Notes: generated by a model from the letters alone, not told the origin. Positions 10,379-19,383 are shown, counted from the first letter of the stretch. The stretch is 52,346 nucleotides of DNA from Betaproteobacteria bacterium (GCA_025356395.1 JANXTA010000007.1:1-52346), one strand, 5' to 3'. Numbers and translations are program-made.

Positions 10379-11485
10379 TCATGTCAGCACCGCATCCAGC
10401 GGCCGACGCAGCGATCGCGGCATCAGCGGTCCGCGGCCGAAGCGCGCGATCAGTTCGGGGCGATGCGGGCCAAGGCCGAACGCATCGGCGAACCGCGGCC
10501 GGAGATCGGCGACCTCGATCGGCTGGTTCAGGAACGCGTTGCGGATGCCCATCGCCGTCGCCTGCAACGCGAAACGCTCGTAGCACCGCCCAGCCTCGAT
10601 CCAGCCGGCCTTGTCGCTCACGTCGGAGACGAAGATCGCGATGCCGGCCGAGCTTCGGAGCTGAATGGCGTACTTGTCCGCTTCGCTCTTCGGCCGATAG
10701 AACAGGTCGAAGAGCGGACTCGCCAGCCAGCGTGGCACCGAAGGATTGCCGGACGTGCGCGTCGAGAGTCCGTCGCCGGTGCGGACCGCCTGGCCGTCGT
10801 CGAAGCGGATCCAGTTCTTCAATTCCCGCGCGAAGGCCGGGTCGCGCATCTGCAACGTGTTTGCCTCGACGATCCACGCGAGTACGCGCTCGATCGAGGG
10901 CAGATCCGTGAGCAGCAGGACGTGCATGCCGGTGCCGGTACCAGCGTCCGACAGTTGCCGCAGCTCTTCGATCGTCAGCGCGACGCCGTCGAAAGGGGCG
11001 CGGGTGGACTGGCGTTCCGTGATCGCCGCGAACAGCGGCGTCCGCGAAGCGGGCGTGGGTTCGAGCGTGACCTCGAAGTTGTCGCTCCGCGCGGCACCGA
11101 AGCACACCGTTGCCTTCAGGCCGTGGGCGAGCGCGGCATGGGCCAGGTTCTCGACCGCGCATCCGAGCGAGACGAACAGATGATGGTCGTCGGGATCCAC
11201 GACCGGGCATCGCCGGGTCGGGTCCGGACCAATCGAGACGCCGTCGGCCGTGGCTGCGAAGCGCCAGCATTGCGTGTTGTGGCTGGACGGCGCGAGCGTC
11301 GCCAGTCGCACGATCTCGCGCAGGGTCATGGCCCGGTCGAGGATCCGACCGGCGGCCGGACGCCAGATGCGTGCGACGGCAGCCTGGTAGTCATCACGGA
11401 ACGACTCGCTGGCTGCGAAGGCGGCGGCACCCAGCAGCGCCAATGGAAGCGCCGACGCCGAGATGAGGCCCCTGCGCGTGATCAT
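10379..11485 (-). CDS. Acg-family nitroreductase-like flavoprotein with Tat-like signal
   Basis: The 368-residue product resembles the Acg/nitroreductase group. These are putative FMN-binding proteins, known in mycobacteria from the hypoxia regulon, and their enzymatic role is not settled. The N-terminus from the ATG at 11485 reads MITRRGLISASALPLALLG and then AAAFA, a short twin-arginine-like export signal, which suggests folding with cofactor before export. Nitroreductase-like features include LATLAPSSHNTQCWRF near residue 65 and CYERFALQATAMGIRNAFLNQP near the C-terminus. An earlier in-frame ATG (MRSGDS) six codons upstream is possible. It is located 28 bases after the aldehyde dehydrogenase gene. 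Confidence 0.8.
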   Translation of the reverse strand: MITRRGLISASALPLALLGAAAFAASESFRDDYQAAVARIWRPAAGRILDRAMTLREIVRLATLAPSSHNTQCWRFAATADGVSIGPDPTRRCPVVDPDDHHLFVSLGCAVENLAHAALAHGLKATVCFGAARSDNFEVTLEPTPASRTPLFAAITERQSTRAPFDGVALTIEELRQLSDAGTGTGMHVLLLTDLPSIERVLAWIVEANTLQMRDPAFARELKNWIRFDDGQAVRTGDGLSTRTSGNPSVPRWLASPLFDLFYRPKSEADKYAIQLRSSAGIAIFVSDVSDKAGWIEAGRCYERFALQATAMGIRNAFLNQPIEVADLRPRFADAFGLGPHRPELIARFGRGPLMPRSLRRPLDAVLT

Positions 11486-11513
11486 GGAGTCACCCGATCG
11501 CATCGGCTTTCGA

Positions 11514-12896
11514 TCAACCCGGCGCCACGCTGTCGACGATGCGCACCAGCTTCCGATTGACGAACTGCTGGATCCCCATGTCGCCGAGCTCACGGCCGTA
11601 ACCGGAATTCTTGATGCCGCCGAAAGGCAGCGCCGCATCGGACCAGTCGATGTTGTTGATGAACATCATCCCGGTGTCGATGCGACTGGCCACGCGCTTG
11701 CCACGGGCAATGTCGCCGGTGAAGACCGAGCCGCCGAGACCGAAGTCCGAATCGTTCGCCAGCGCGATCGCAGCCTCTTCGTCCTCGACCCGGAAAAACA
11801 GCGCGACCGGTCCGAAGAACTCGTCGCGGAAGGCGGGATTGCCGGGCATCACGTCGCCCAGGATGGTCGTCTCCATGAACGCCCCGGGGCCAGGCATGCG
11901 GTCGCCGCCCATCAGCACCGTGGCGCCGTGTTCGACGGCGCTGTCGACCTGCTTGAGCAGATCGAGCAGTGCCGATTCGGTGGACAGCGGGCCCTTCGTC
12001 GTCGTCTCGTCCATCGGGTTGCCGACCTGCAGGGCCGACAGGGCGGCCTTGAACCGTTCGAGGAACTCGTCGGCGATCGACTCGAGCACGATGAAGCGCT
12101 TGGCCGCGCAGCAGGTCTGCCCCTGGTTGTACATGCGACCCCACACGGCCCACGGGATCGCGCGATCGAGGTCGGCATCGTCGAGCACGATGAACGCGTC
12201 GCTGCCGCCCAGTTCCATCGACGAAATCTTGAGGTTCCTGCCGGCCCGCGAGGCGATGTCGCGGCCCGCGGCAACACTACCCGTCAATGCGATGCCCTTG
12301 ATGCGGGGGTCGTCGATCACGCGATCGGACTGCTCGTGCGAGATCAGCAGGTTGGTATACGTACCCGCCGGCGCACCCGCCTCGATCCACAGATTTTCGA
12401 AGGCGATCGCGCACTGCGGCACGCAGCCTGCGTGCTTGACCATGACGACGTTGCCGGCCATCAGTTGCGGGCCGGCCACGCGGGCAAGCTGGTAGTACGG
12501 GAAGTTCCACGGCTCCACGCCGAAAATCACACCGATCGGGCTGCTCTCCATGTGGGCTTCGCCATGGACCGGATGCAGCTTTTCGGACCGCAGGAAGCGG
12601 GCGGCATGCTCCGCGTAGTAGTCGAGGATGTCGGCGCTGTAGTGGACTTCGCCGCGCGCTTCGCCAATCAGCTTGCCCATCTCGGTCGTCTCCAGCTGCG
12701 CGAAGCCATCGGCCCGCTCACGCAGAAGCCTCGCGGCTTTCGCCACGATGACGCCGCGCTCTGCATAGCTCAGCAGCTTCCAGCTTCGATAGGTTGTTTC
12801 GGCGGCCGCGATCGCCTGCTCGAGCTGTACGTCGCTCAGGTCCGGATAGGTCTTGAATAACTTTCCGTTATAGGGATTGACGCTTCGGTAGGTCAT
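11514..12896 (-). CDS. NAD(P)-dependent succinate-semialdehyde dehydrogenase-type aldehyde dehydrogenase
   Basis: The 460-residue protein starts MTYRSVNPYNGKLFKTYPD, a typical start of the short succinate-semialdehyde dehydrogenase group. The catalytic cysteine is in YNQGQTCCAAKRF near residue 260, the general base in SMELGGSDAF near residue 228, and the cofactor segment in VEPWNFPYYQLARV. It should oxidise an aldehyde such as succinic semialdehyde to the acid. It is the first gene of the minus-strand stress run (dehydrogenase, Acg-like, AdhP, Usp). The upstream 441 bases separate it from the divergent BON-domain gene and hold two FNR-like motifs. The precise substrate is inferred only. Confidence 0.9.
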   Translation of the reverse strand: MTYRSVNPYNGKLFKTYPDLSDVQLEQAIAAAETTYRSWKLLSYAERGVIVAKAARLLRERADGFAQLETTEMGKLIGEARGEVHYSADILDYYAEHAARFLRSEKLHPVHGEAHMESSPIGVIFGVEPWNFPYYQLARVAGPQLMAGNVVMVKHAGCVPQCAIAFENLWIEAGAPAGTYTNLLISHEQSDRVIDDPRIKGIALTGSVAAGRDIASRAGRNLKISSMELGGSDAFIVLDDADLDRAIPWAVWGRMYNQGQTCCAAKRFIVLESIADEFLERFKAALSALQVGNPMDETTTKGPLSTESALLDLLKQVDSAVEHGATVLMGGDRMPGPGAFMETTILGDVMPGNPAFRDEFFGPVALFFRVEDEEAAIALANDSDFGLGGSVFTGDIARGKRVASRIDTGMMFINNIDWSDAALPFGGIKNSGYGRELGDMGIQQFVNRKLVRIVDSVAPG

Positions 12897-13035
12897 GGCT
12901 GGAGGTTTCTCCCGGTAGTGCAATGCAGCAGGCTCGCCGACCCGTTCGCCGGGGGTACCGGCGATGACGCCTGCACGATTCACGGACTTCGCAACGTCGA
13001 GGGATCGATGCTTGCACGAAGGCCTCTCGGCCGGC

Positions 13036-13049
13036 TTGCGTTGCATCAA
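13036..13049. promoter_or_regulatory. Weak FNR/Anr-like half-conserved box
   Basis: TTGCGttgcATCAA matches 8 of 10 bases of the FNR consensus TTGAT-N4-ATCAA. The box lies about 140 bases before the aldehyde dehydrogenase start and could serve that operon. The match is weak and may be chance. Confidence 0.3.
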
Positions 13050-13212
13050 CGGAGCGCTGGATCGTGGGTACGGCTGCTGCGAGATCGAAACCGATGTCGC
13101 GGTCGCAGATCGCCGTGCATTCCCTGTTCCCGATCGACTGGAAGATTGCAACGATCACGCCACACGATCTGCCGCATCCAACGCCGCGCGTCGCCTGACT
13201 CGAGGCATTCGA

Positions 13213-13226
13213 TTGACGAGGATCAA
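13213..13226. promoter_or_regulatory. FNR/Anr-type box
   Basis: TTGACgaggATCAA matches 9 of 10 conserved bases of TTGAT-N4-ATCAA. The centre is about 118 bases before the BON-domain start, so a class II promoter (start near +41 from the box) would leave a leader of about 75 bases. The downstream genes on both sides are stress and low-oxygen types, which supports the assignment. Confidence 0.55.
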
Positions 13227-13337
13227 GCGACGACAAAAGGATCGGGCCCTCGCCTTCGCTATGCGCGCTACTGCACAGACCCGGACCGCACCCGCGCCCA
13301 CCGTGGGCCTTACGACAACAGCTTGGAGTGAAGACAC

Positions 13338-13991
13338 ATGAAGACCGATGCGGCACTACAACTTGACATCATCGCCGAACTGAAGTGGGAGCCGTCCGTG
13401 AACGCGGCGCACGTGGGAGTCGAGGTCAAGGACGGCATCGTGACGCTGGCCGGTCACGTCGATACCTACGCCGAGAAGTGGGACGCCGAACGTGCCGCAC
13501 AGCGCGTGTCCGGCGTGAAGGCCATCGCGGTCGAGATGGACGTGAAGCTGTCGGGCAGCAACATGCGCACCGATGCCGACATCGCCCGCTCTGCCGCCAA
13601 CGTCCTGGCGTGGACGACATCGGTCCCGGCGGACAGCGTCAAGGTCAAGGTCGAGGGTGGCTGGCTCACACTGTCGGGCACTGTGGAATGGGAATACCAA
13701 CGACACGCGGCGGCCGACGGTGTTCGTTATCTGATGGGCGTGACCGGCATCAGCGACCAGATCCTTCTCGAGCCCAAGGTCTCTTCGGATGCCGTCCGGT
13801 CCGACATCGAAGCCGCGCTCAAGCGCCGCGCACAGAAGGATTCCCGGCAGATCTCGGTCTCGGTCGATGGGCACGAAGTCACGTTGGGTGGCTCGGTCCA
13901 CAGCTGGGCGGAGAAAGACCTCGCCACGCACTCGGCCTGGGGCACACCGGGCGTGCGCAAGGTCGTCGACCACATGACTGTCGCGCTCTAG
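13338..13991 (+). CDS. Triple BON-domain protein (OsmY-like, cytoplasmic)
   Basis: The 217-residue product consists of three BON domains at about residues 1-70, 75-145 and 148-217, each with the DGxVTLxGxV-type strand pattern: KDGIVTLAGHV, EGGWLTLSGTV and DGHEVTLGGSV. BON domains bind membranes or surfaces and occur in osmotic-stress proteins such as OsmY. Unlike OsmY there is no signal peptide, so the protein is likely cytoplasmic. A GGAG precedes the ATG. It is followed 46 bases later by the DUF1269 gene, and an FNR-like box lies upstream. Confidence 0.88.
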   Translation: MKTDAALQLDIIAELKWEPSVNAAHVGVEVKDGIVTLAGHVDTYAEKWDAERAAQRVSGVKAIAVEMDVKLSGSNMRTDADIARSAANVLAWTTSVPADSVKVKVEGGWLTLSGTVEWEYQRHAAADGVRYLMGVTGISDQILLEPKVSSDAVRSDIEAALKRRAQKDSRQISVSVDGHEVTLGGSVHSWAEKDLATHSAWGTPGVRKVVDHMTVAL

Positions 13992-14037
13992 TCCCCCCCC
14001 GCGCGAATCGCTCGAGCACCCACGCAAAGGATCGACC

Positions 14038-14541
14038 ATGAACGAGAACGACGCACCCGTCTTCATCTTCAAGACCCACAAGGAAGCGGAGGAAGCGATC
14101 CGCCTGCTGATGCTGTCCGGCTTCGATCCGAAGGAGCTTTCGCTGATCGGCAAGGGCTATCACAGCGAGCAGCATCCGGTGGGCTTCTACAGTACCGGCG
14201 ACCGCATCAAGTCGTGGGGCAGCGCGGGCGCCCTGTGGGGCGGCTTCTGGGGCCTGCTGTTCGCTCCGGCCGTGTTCTTCCTACCGGGACTCGGGCTCGT
14301 CGCCATGGCGGGACCGTTCGTCTCGCTGCTGGTGGGCGTGCTCGAAGGCGCCGTGCTGATCGGTGGCGTCTCGGCGATCGGAGCGGCCCTGATCCAGCTC
14401 GGCGTACCGAAGGACCAGGTCGTGAAGTACGAGAACGCGTTGACCGTCGACAGCTACGTGCTGATGGTCCACGGCACGGCGACCGAAGCGCACAAGGCCC
14501 GCATGCTGCTGCTCGAGATGGACACGGCAGAAACCATCTGA
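14038..14541 (+). CDS. DUF1269-like small membrane stress protein
   Basis: The 167-residue protein starts with a soluble segment (VFIFKTHKEAEEAIRLLMLSG) that looks like the ferredoxin-like head of general-stress 17M/DUF1269 proteins. A glycine-rich hydrophobic hairpin follows at about residues 60-120 (AGALWGGFWGLLFAPAVFFL and VSLLVGVLEGAVLIGGVSAI), then a short soluble tail with SYVLMVHGTA. It is probably an inner-membrane protein of unknown activity. An AAAGGA ribosome site precedes the ATG. It lies directly downstream of the BON-domain gene, with which it probably forms an operon. Confidence 0.72.
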   Translation: MNENDAPVFIFKTHKEAEEAIRLLMLSGFDPKELSLIGKGYHSEQHPVGFYSTGDRIKSWGSAGALWGGFWGLLFAPAVFFLPGLGLVAMAGPFVSLLVGVLEGAVLIGGVSAIGAALIQLGVPKDQVVKYENALTVDSYVLMVHGTATEAHKARMLLLEMDTAETI

Positions 14542-14593
14542 CCGCAGGCCGGAGGTCCGATCGTGGGGCCATCCTCACGCGGACCGATGCCGG

Positions 14594-14974
14594 TCAGCCC
14601 GTCGAAGGACGTCCCGCCATCTGGTTGAAGTTCGCGAAGAACTTCCTGGCCAGTGCCACGAGCTGGTTCTGGCTCGGATGGTCCACGACCTCGTAGCCGA
14701 CGATGTGCGGCGCGACCCGGGGCCGATGCTTCTCGACGTAGTGCCTGAAGTCTGCCAAGGCGGTGTGGTTGCCGGTGATCAGCACTTCGGAGATGCCGGC
14801 AAGCGCGTCGCACACGGTGCCGAAGAATTCGTGTTCCGTGCGAACGCCGCTGTGGTGCTGCGGGGTGTCGTGCGCGTGCGCCTTCACCTTCTGCACGAGT
14901 ACCTGATCGGTATCAAATTGAAGGACGTCGGCCGACTGGTGGTCGGTATGCACGACAGCGTGGAAGAGAGCCAT
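14594..14974 (-). CDS. Small eRF1-like (baeRF) 'translational machinery' protein
   Basis: The 126-residue protein begins MALFHAVVHTDHQSADVLQF and contains repeated His residues (KAHAHDTPQHHSGVRTEHEF), then VLITGNHTALADFRHYVEKH and a C-terminal VDHPSQNQLVALARKFF. This pattern matches a family of small bacterial proteins annotated as translational-machinery or eRF1-like (baeRF) proteins. No biochemical role is known to me. The ATG at 14974 has AAAGG a few bases upstream; an upstream in-frame ATG is less likely. It is convergent with the DUF1269 gene and downstream of the Crp-type regulator on the same strand. Confidence 0.7.
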   Translation of the reverse strand: MALFHAVVHTDHQSADVLQFDTDQVLVQKVKAHAHDTPQHHSGVRTEHEFFGTVCDALAGISEVLITGNHTALADFRHYVEKHRPRVAPHIVGYEVVDHPSQNQLVALARKFFANFNQMAGRPSTG

Positions 14975-15097
14975 GTCGGTCTTGCCTTTCGAGTGATGCA
15001 GCGAGGGATGCGCATGGCGCCGGCTGGTGGCAGGCCCGTGACGTCGTATCCGAACACCTTGAATATACCCGTGGTCCTCAAGAGGCATTGCGTGCGA

Positions 15098-15814
15098 TCA
15101 AACGGCTTCGATGTTCGGGAGCAGCCGGTCGTATTCCTTCTTCACGACCGCATAGCACTCGCAACTGAGCTTCTCGATGCCCGGACGATCGATCACGGTG
15201 ATGTGACCTCGCGCATAACGGATCAGCTCGGCCTTCTGCAGCTTCAGGGCGCTCTCGGTCACGCCTTCGCGCCTGACACCGAGCATGTTCGAAATCAGCT
15301 CCTGGGTCATCACCAGCTCATCGCCCTGCAATCGATCGAGGCTCAGCAGCAGCCAGCGACACAGTTGCTGGTCGAGCGAATGATGACGATTGCAGACAGC
15401 GGTCTGCGCCATCTGCGTGATCAGCGCCTGGGTGTAGCGCAGCAGCAGGTGCAGGACAGGTGGCCGGTTGAACTCTTCCTTGATGAGCTGAGACTTCAGC
15501 CGGAACGCGGTCCCGGCACTCTGCACGACCGCACGACTGGGCGTCGACTCGCCGCCCATGAAGAGCGAGATGCCGACGATGCCTTCGTTGCCGACGACGG
15601 CGATCTCGGCCGAGGCACCGTTTTCCAGCACGTAGAGCAGCGACACGATCGCGTTCGTCGGGAAATAGACATGGCTGAGGGTGGCGCCCGATTCGTAGAG
15701 CACCTCCCCCAACGACAACGTGACGACTTCGAGCTGCGGCTGCCAGCGCGCCCACTCTTCGGGAGGAAGGGCGGCGAGCAGATGATTGGTGCGGGGATTG
15801 AGGCGGATGACCAT
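15098..15814 (-). CDS. Crp/Fnr-family transcriptional regulator without iron-sulfur cysteines
   Basis: The 238-residue protein has a cyclic-nucleotide-binding-like beta barrel (about residues 15-130, with HVYFPTNAIVSLLYVLENG and EIAVVGNEGIVGISLFMGG) and a C-terminal winged helix (about 145-220, VMTQELISNMLGVRREGVTE). The N-terminal cysteine cluster of FNR is absent, and the arginine used by CRP for cAMP is not evident, so the signal is unknown. The recognition helix reads RREGVTE rather than the ExxSR of FNR/Anr, so it should not bind the FNR-type boxes found here. It is probably transcribed with the small eRF1-like gene, 123 bases downstream. Confidence 0.88.
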   Translation of the reverse strand: MVIRLNPRTNHLLAALPPEEWARWQPQLEVVTLSLGEVLYESGATLSHVYFPTNAIVSLLYVLENGASAEIAVVGNEGIVGISLFMGGESTPSRAVVQSAGTAFRLKSQLIKEEFNRPPVLHLLLRYTQALITQMAQTAVCNRHHSLDQQLCRWLLLSLDRLQGDELVMTQELISNMLGVRREGVTESALKLQKAELIRYARGHITVIDRPGIEKLSCECYAVVKKEYDRLLPNIEAV

Positions 15815-15971
15815 GTGCAGTCTTTGGATGGATCAGAACGCCATGGCATTTTGGGACGCGGCGGGGGACGGAAGAGTACGTGTGTTTTCGCACGGACGGA
15901 ACGCAATCTTGAGCGATGAATCGGCCGCAAGAAATACTCGTCGATCGACGGCCCTGCAGCTCGATCGAGCG

Positions 15972-17618
15972 TCAACGCGTCGTCGTCACCTGACCGAGAT
16001 GCCGCGCTTCCTGGAGGTCGAGTTCGCGCACGATCGCGCGGGCGCGCGATTCCGGAATGCCGTGGCGCCGCCAGATCCTCTCGATCTCGTTCCTCTCGGC
16101 ACGCAGCCCGACGAGGGCCACCTGGCGGTCGATGGCGGCATCGACATCGCGCGCGACCCAGGCCTCGTCTCCACCCGAAAGGTTCGCGATGCGGGCCTGG
16201 TAGCGCGCGATCAGGCGCACGGACGCCGCCGCATGGCGCCCGGCGTCGAGCGTGGCTTCGGGCAGGCGATGCTGGGCGGACTCGATCGCGAGCACGGCCG
16301 CTTCGGCGGCAGCGACGCGGGCACGGTCCTCCCGGCGATGGAAGGTGTTCGCTGGTGCCGCGAGTCCCTTGAGGATCGTGGGCAATCCGATGGTGGCCGC
16401 GAGCAGCGAGACGACGATGACCCCCGCGGCGAGGAAGATCGCCAGCTCGCGCGCCGGGAAGGGCGAGCCATCCGACAGCGCCAGCGGCAAGGTCATGACG
16501 CCCGCCAGCGTGACCGCGCCCCGGACGCCGGCCACCGACGTCGCGAGCACCATGCGCCAGCTGTGCGCGAGCGCGACCGCCCCTGTCGAGGCGCGCGTGC
16601 CACGTTTCGCCATCTTCAAAGACACCCAGACCCAGGTGAAGCGCAATACGGACAGCATCAGCACGATGAGCAGGATGTAGACGGCCAGCCACCAAGGGTT
16701 CGCCTGGCCCGCCGACCGGGCAGTCTCCGGCGCGCCGCCGATCAAGCCCGGGATCTGTTCACCGAGTAGCACGAAGATGCTGCCGTTGGCCGCGAACTGC
16801 ACCGTGTCCCACACCGCCGTGCGTCGCAGCCGCGTCTCGGCACACCAGTACGACAACCGCGTGAAGCTCATCGTCATGCCTGCGGACACGGCGGCGAGGA
16901 TGCCCGAGCAGCCGATCCGTTCGGCGATCAGATAGACACCGAAGGGAATCAGCAGCGTCACGACGATCTGTGCGCTACCGTCCTCACCGACTCGGGCGAC
17001 CGCGATCGCGACGATCCGCGTCAGTGCCCAGGTCGTGCCCACCCCGATCGCGACGCCTCCGACGGCAGCCCACGCGAAGTGTCCGATGGCCGCCGGCAGC
17101 GAGAACGAACCGGTCAGCATGGCCGTCACCGCGAAGCGCAGGCACACGAGTCCCGAGGCGTCGTTCAGCAGGGCCTCGCCCTGCAGCACCCGCATGATCC
17201 GCGTCGGGACCGGTGTCCGAGCGGCGATGGCCGAGACTGCGATCGGATCGGTCGGAGAGATCACGGCGGCCAGCGCGAACGCGACCGCGAGCGGCATCGC
17301 GGGGATCAGCCAGTGGATGAACAGGCCGACCCCGATTACCGTGAACACCACCAGTCCCATCGCAAGTTTCAGGATGGTGGACGCGTCGCGTAGGAGATCG
17401 TCCTTCGGGATGCGCCAGCCATCGAGGAACAGCAACGGTGGCAGCAGCAGCAGGAAGAACACGTCCGGATCGAGGACAACCGGCGTGAGGCTCGCAGCGT
17501 AGACCGCCGCCCCGAGCGCGATCTGCACCAGCGGCAATGGCAGGCGCGAGAGCCGCGCCAGGAAAACGCTGGTGACCACGGCGATCAACGAGACCAGGAC
17601 GATGCCGATGGACTGCAA
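15972..17618 (-). CDS. CPA1-family Na+/H+ antiporter
   Basis: The 548-residue protein has a hydrophobic region of about twelve membrane segments (residues 1-430) and a charged cytoplasmic tail of about 120 residues. Family motifs include LLPPLLFLDGW near residue 60, the ion-site region AAVISPTDPIAVSAI near residue 120 and GEALLNDASGLV near residue 148. It should exchange Na+ (or K+) for protons at the inner membrane. It lies 71 bases upstream of nothing else on its strand and just downstream of aspD, so the three could share a transcript involved in pH and ion balance. The exact cation cannot be told from sequence. Confidence 0.9.
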   Translation of the reverse strand: MQSIGIVLVSLIAVVTSVFLARLSRLPLPLVQIALGAAVYAASLTPVVLDPDVFFLLLLPPLLFLDGWRIPKDDLLRDASTILKLAMGLVVFTVIGVGLFIHWLIPAMPLAVAFALAAVISPTDPIAVSAIAARTPVPTRIMRVLQGEALLNDASGLVCLRFAVTAMLTGSFSLPAAIGHFAWAAVGGVAIGVGTTWALTRIVAIAVARVGEDGSAQIVVTLLIPFGVYLIAERIGCSGILAAVSAGMTMSFTRLSYWCAETRLRRTAVWDTVQFAANGSIFVLLGEQIPGLIGGAPETARSAGQANPWWLAVYILLIVLMLSVLRFTWVWVSLKMAKRGTRASTGAVALAHSWRMVLATSVAGVRGAVTLAGVMTLPLALSDGSPFPARELAIFLAAGVIVVSLLAATIGLPTILKGLAAPANTFHRREDRARVAAAEAAVLAIESAQHRLPEATLDAGRHAAASVRLIARYQARIANLSGGDEAWVARDVDAAIDRQVALVGLRAERNEIERIWRRHGIPESRARAIVRELDLQEARHLGQVTTTR

Positions 17619-17689
17619 TCGAACTCCTGTGCATCGTCAAGCCAGCGGTCGCCGCTCCTTGTTCGAGGCGACGCCGGATTTTGGAGAGG

Positions 17690-19381
17690 TCAGGTATCGC
17701 CGAGCGACCCGTCGCTCGCGGAAGCCATCTCTGCCGCAGTCGGATCGGCGCTGTGAAGGGGAAGGCACAGGGTCACACGGCTCTTGAGGAAGTCCTGCTG
17801 ATATTCGTCCAGGATCCGACGCGTCAGGCGACCGATCGCCACGTACTCGATGTCGGTCAGGTTCGCCAGCGACACGCGCGCCGATGTGGACACGACTTCG
17901 AAGCCGTTGCCGGGCAGCAGCACGACACCGGTCTCCTCGGCGAGCCTGAAGAGGAAGCTCGTGCCCAGGTCGCTTTGGGTGAACCACGCCTTGAACTCGG
18001 GACCGTAGAGCGCGCCGCCGATCTCCTCGAGATCGATCAACGTGTAATAGTCGACGTCGTTCGGCGTGTGTACCGCATCGATCCCCATGTTGGCGTACAG
18101 GCTGCGGTGGCGCTTGCGGATCAGTTGCTTCGCGGCATCCTTGTAGCGGTGCCCCCGGTCCATCAGTCCGTTGAGCGCGAACAGGGCCATCTGCGCCTGT
18201 TGCGGGACCGACAGGCCCGCCGTGTGATTGAGCGCCACCGCCCGACTGTCGGCGACCAGCCGATCGAGCAACGCGATCTTGCGGGGCTCCGTCGTCAACG
18301 ATGCGTAGCGGGCATCGAGCCGCTGCTTCTCGATCTCGGGCAGGTCCGCCAGCGCCGTGTCGAAGACGTTCTTCTCGTGGAGCGCGATAACCCCCAGCCG
18401 CCAGCCCGTGGCGCCGAAGAATTTCGAGAACGAGTAGACGCACAAGGTGTTGTGCGGACAACGGGCGAAGATCGACACGAAGTCGTCGGCGAAGGTGCCG
18501 TACACATCGTCGGTCACGATGAACAAATCGGGCCTTTGCTTCGCGACCAGTTCGGCGAGCCGATCGAGCACGGCATCCGACAACTTCGTCGACGGTGGGT
18601 TGCTCGGATTGACGAGACACAACAGCTTGATCGTCGGGTCCAGCAGCTTGTCGATCTCCGTTTGCGGCAGCTGCCAGCTCGCATGTTCGTCCATGCGGAT
18701 GTCCACGATCTCGAGGCCGTATTCGGCCAGCGCCGGGATCTCGAGATAGGGCGAGAAGATCGGCGTGCAGATGGCTATCCTGTCGCCCGGGGCGATCAAT
18801 CCGTTGATCCGCAGGCTCTGGAAGATGTAGGTCATGGCTGCGGTCCCGCCCTCGGTCGCGAAGACCAAAAAGTCGCCACTGCGCGGCACCGTGCCGAACA
18901 TCTCCTGGGCCAGGTAGGCTTTGACGATCTCCTCGACGTGCGGAAGCATCCGCGGCGGCGTCGGGTAGTTGCAGCCCAGGAACGCACTCACCATCTCGAA
19001 CAAGAAGGCATCCTGGTCGAGGCCGAGCTGATCCTTGACGTAGGAGATCGCCGATCGCAGGAAGCGAACCCCGTCGGTCAGGCGGTGCGCGGTCGCGTAC
19101 GCATCGAACCGCTGGACGATGCCGGTGTGCTCGGGCAGGCCACCGAAGCCGCTGTCCAGATACGAGTACGAACGCTCCGCCTCGCGCATCGAGAAATCGC
19201 CGAGGCTGAGAAACGCCCATCGCGGCAGCGTCGCGAGGAAGTTGGGGTTGCCGCGACCCGCGTTCAGCATCAGTCGTTGCGCATCGGAACTCGCGATGGC
19301 GATGAGGCGGTCCTTCAGCTCGAACGGACTGAGCTGGGCGTACTGGTTGAAGTCCTGCTCGGCCATGAGGTTCTCGGTCAT
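17690..19381 (-). CDS. aspD: Bifunctional aspartate aminotransferase / aspartate 4-decarboxylase
   Basis: The 563-residue protein is a fold-type I PLP enzyme that converts aspartate to alanine and CO2. The PLP lysine lies in VYSFSKFFGATGWRLG near residue 315. Other family features are LNAGRGNPNFLATLPR near residue 40, CLVNPSNPPSTKL near residue 255 and IVTDDVYGTF near residue 285. The ATG at 19381 (MTENLMAEQDFNQ) is two bases after the aspT stop, which implies coupled expression. Together with AspT it forms the known decarboxylating aspartate-alanine cycle, which consumes a cytoplasmic proton and generates proton motive force. Length and the long N-terminal segment agree with AspD rather than with ordinary aminotransferases. 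Confidence 0.92.
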   Translation of the reverse strand: MTENLMAEQDFNQYAQLSPFELKDRLIAIASSDAQRLMLNAGRGNPNFLATLPRWAFLSLGDFSMREAERSYSYLDSGFGGLPEHTGIVQRFDAYATAHRLTDGVRFLRSAISYVKDQLGLDQDAFLFEMVSAFLGCNYPTPPRMLPHVEEIVKAYLAQEMFGTVPRSGDFLVFATEGGTAAMTYIFQSLRINGLIAPGDRIAICTPIFSPYLEIPALAEYGLEIVDIRMDEHASWQLPQTEIDKLLDPTIKLLCLVNPSNPPSTKLSDAVLDRLAELVAKQRPDLFIVTDDVYGTFADDFVSIFARCPHNTLCVYSFSKFFGATGWRLGVIALHEKNVFDTALADLPEIEKQRLDARYASLTTEPRKIALLDRLVADSRAVALNHTAGLSVPQQAQMALFALNGLMDRGHRYKDAAKQLIRKRHRSLYANMGIDAVHTPNDVDYYTLIDLEEIGGALYGPEFKAWFTQSDLGTSFLFRLAEETGVVLLPGNGFEVVSTSARVSLANLTDIEYVAIGRLTRRILDEYQQDFLKSRVTLCLPLHSADPTAAEMASASDGSLGDT

Positions 19382-19383
19382 GT

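Larger units (their letters stand above)
12897..13337. other. Divergent intergenic region with FNR-like sites
   Basis: This 441-base region separates the minus-strand aldehyde dehydrogenase operon from the plus-strand BON-domain gene. I see no convincing coding sequence in it; short open frames exist on both strands but lack recognisable motifs. It holds a near-perfect FNR-type box at 13213-13226 and a weaker one at 13036-13049, so it is best read as a shared regulatory region. Confidence 0.6.

Noticed and set aside
12964-13341. Possible 125-residue gene before the BON-domain gene
   Set aside because: No motif, no good ribosome site, and it covers the FNR-like boxes of a likely regulatory region.
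15880-15960. TTGAGCGATGAATC before the Crp-family gene as an FNR box
   Set aside because: Only the left half fits the consensus; the right half does not match ATCAA.
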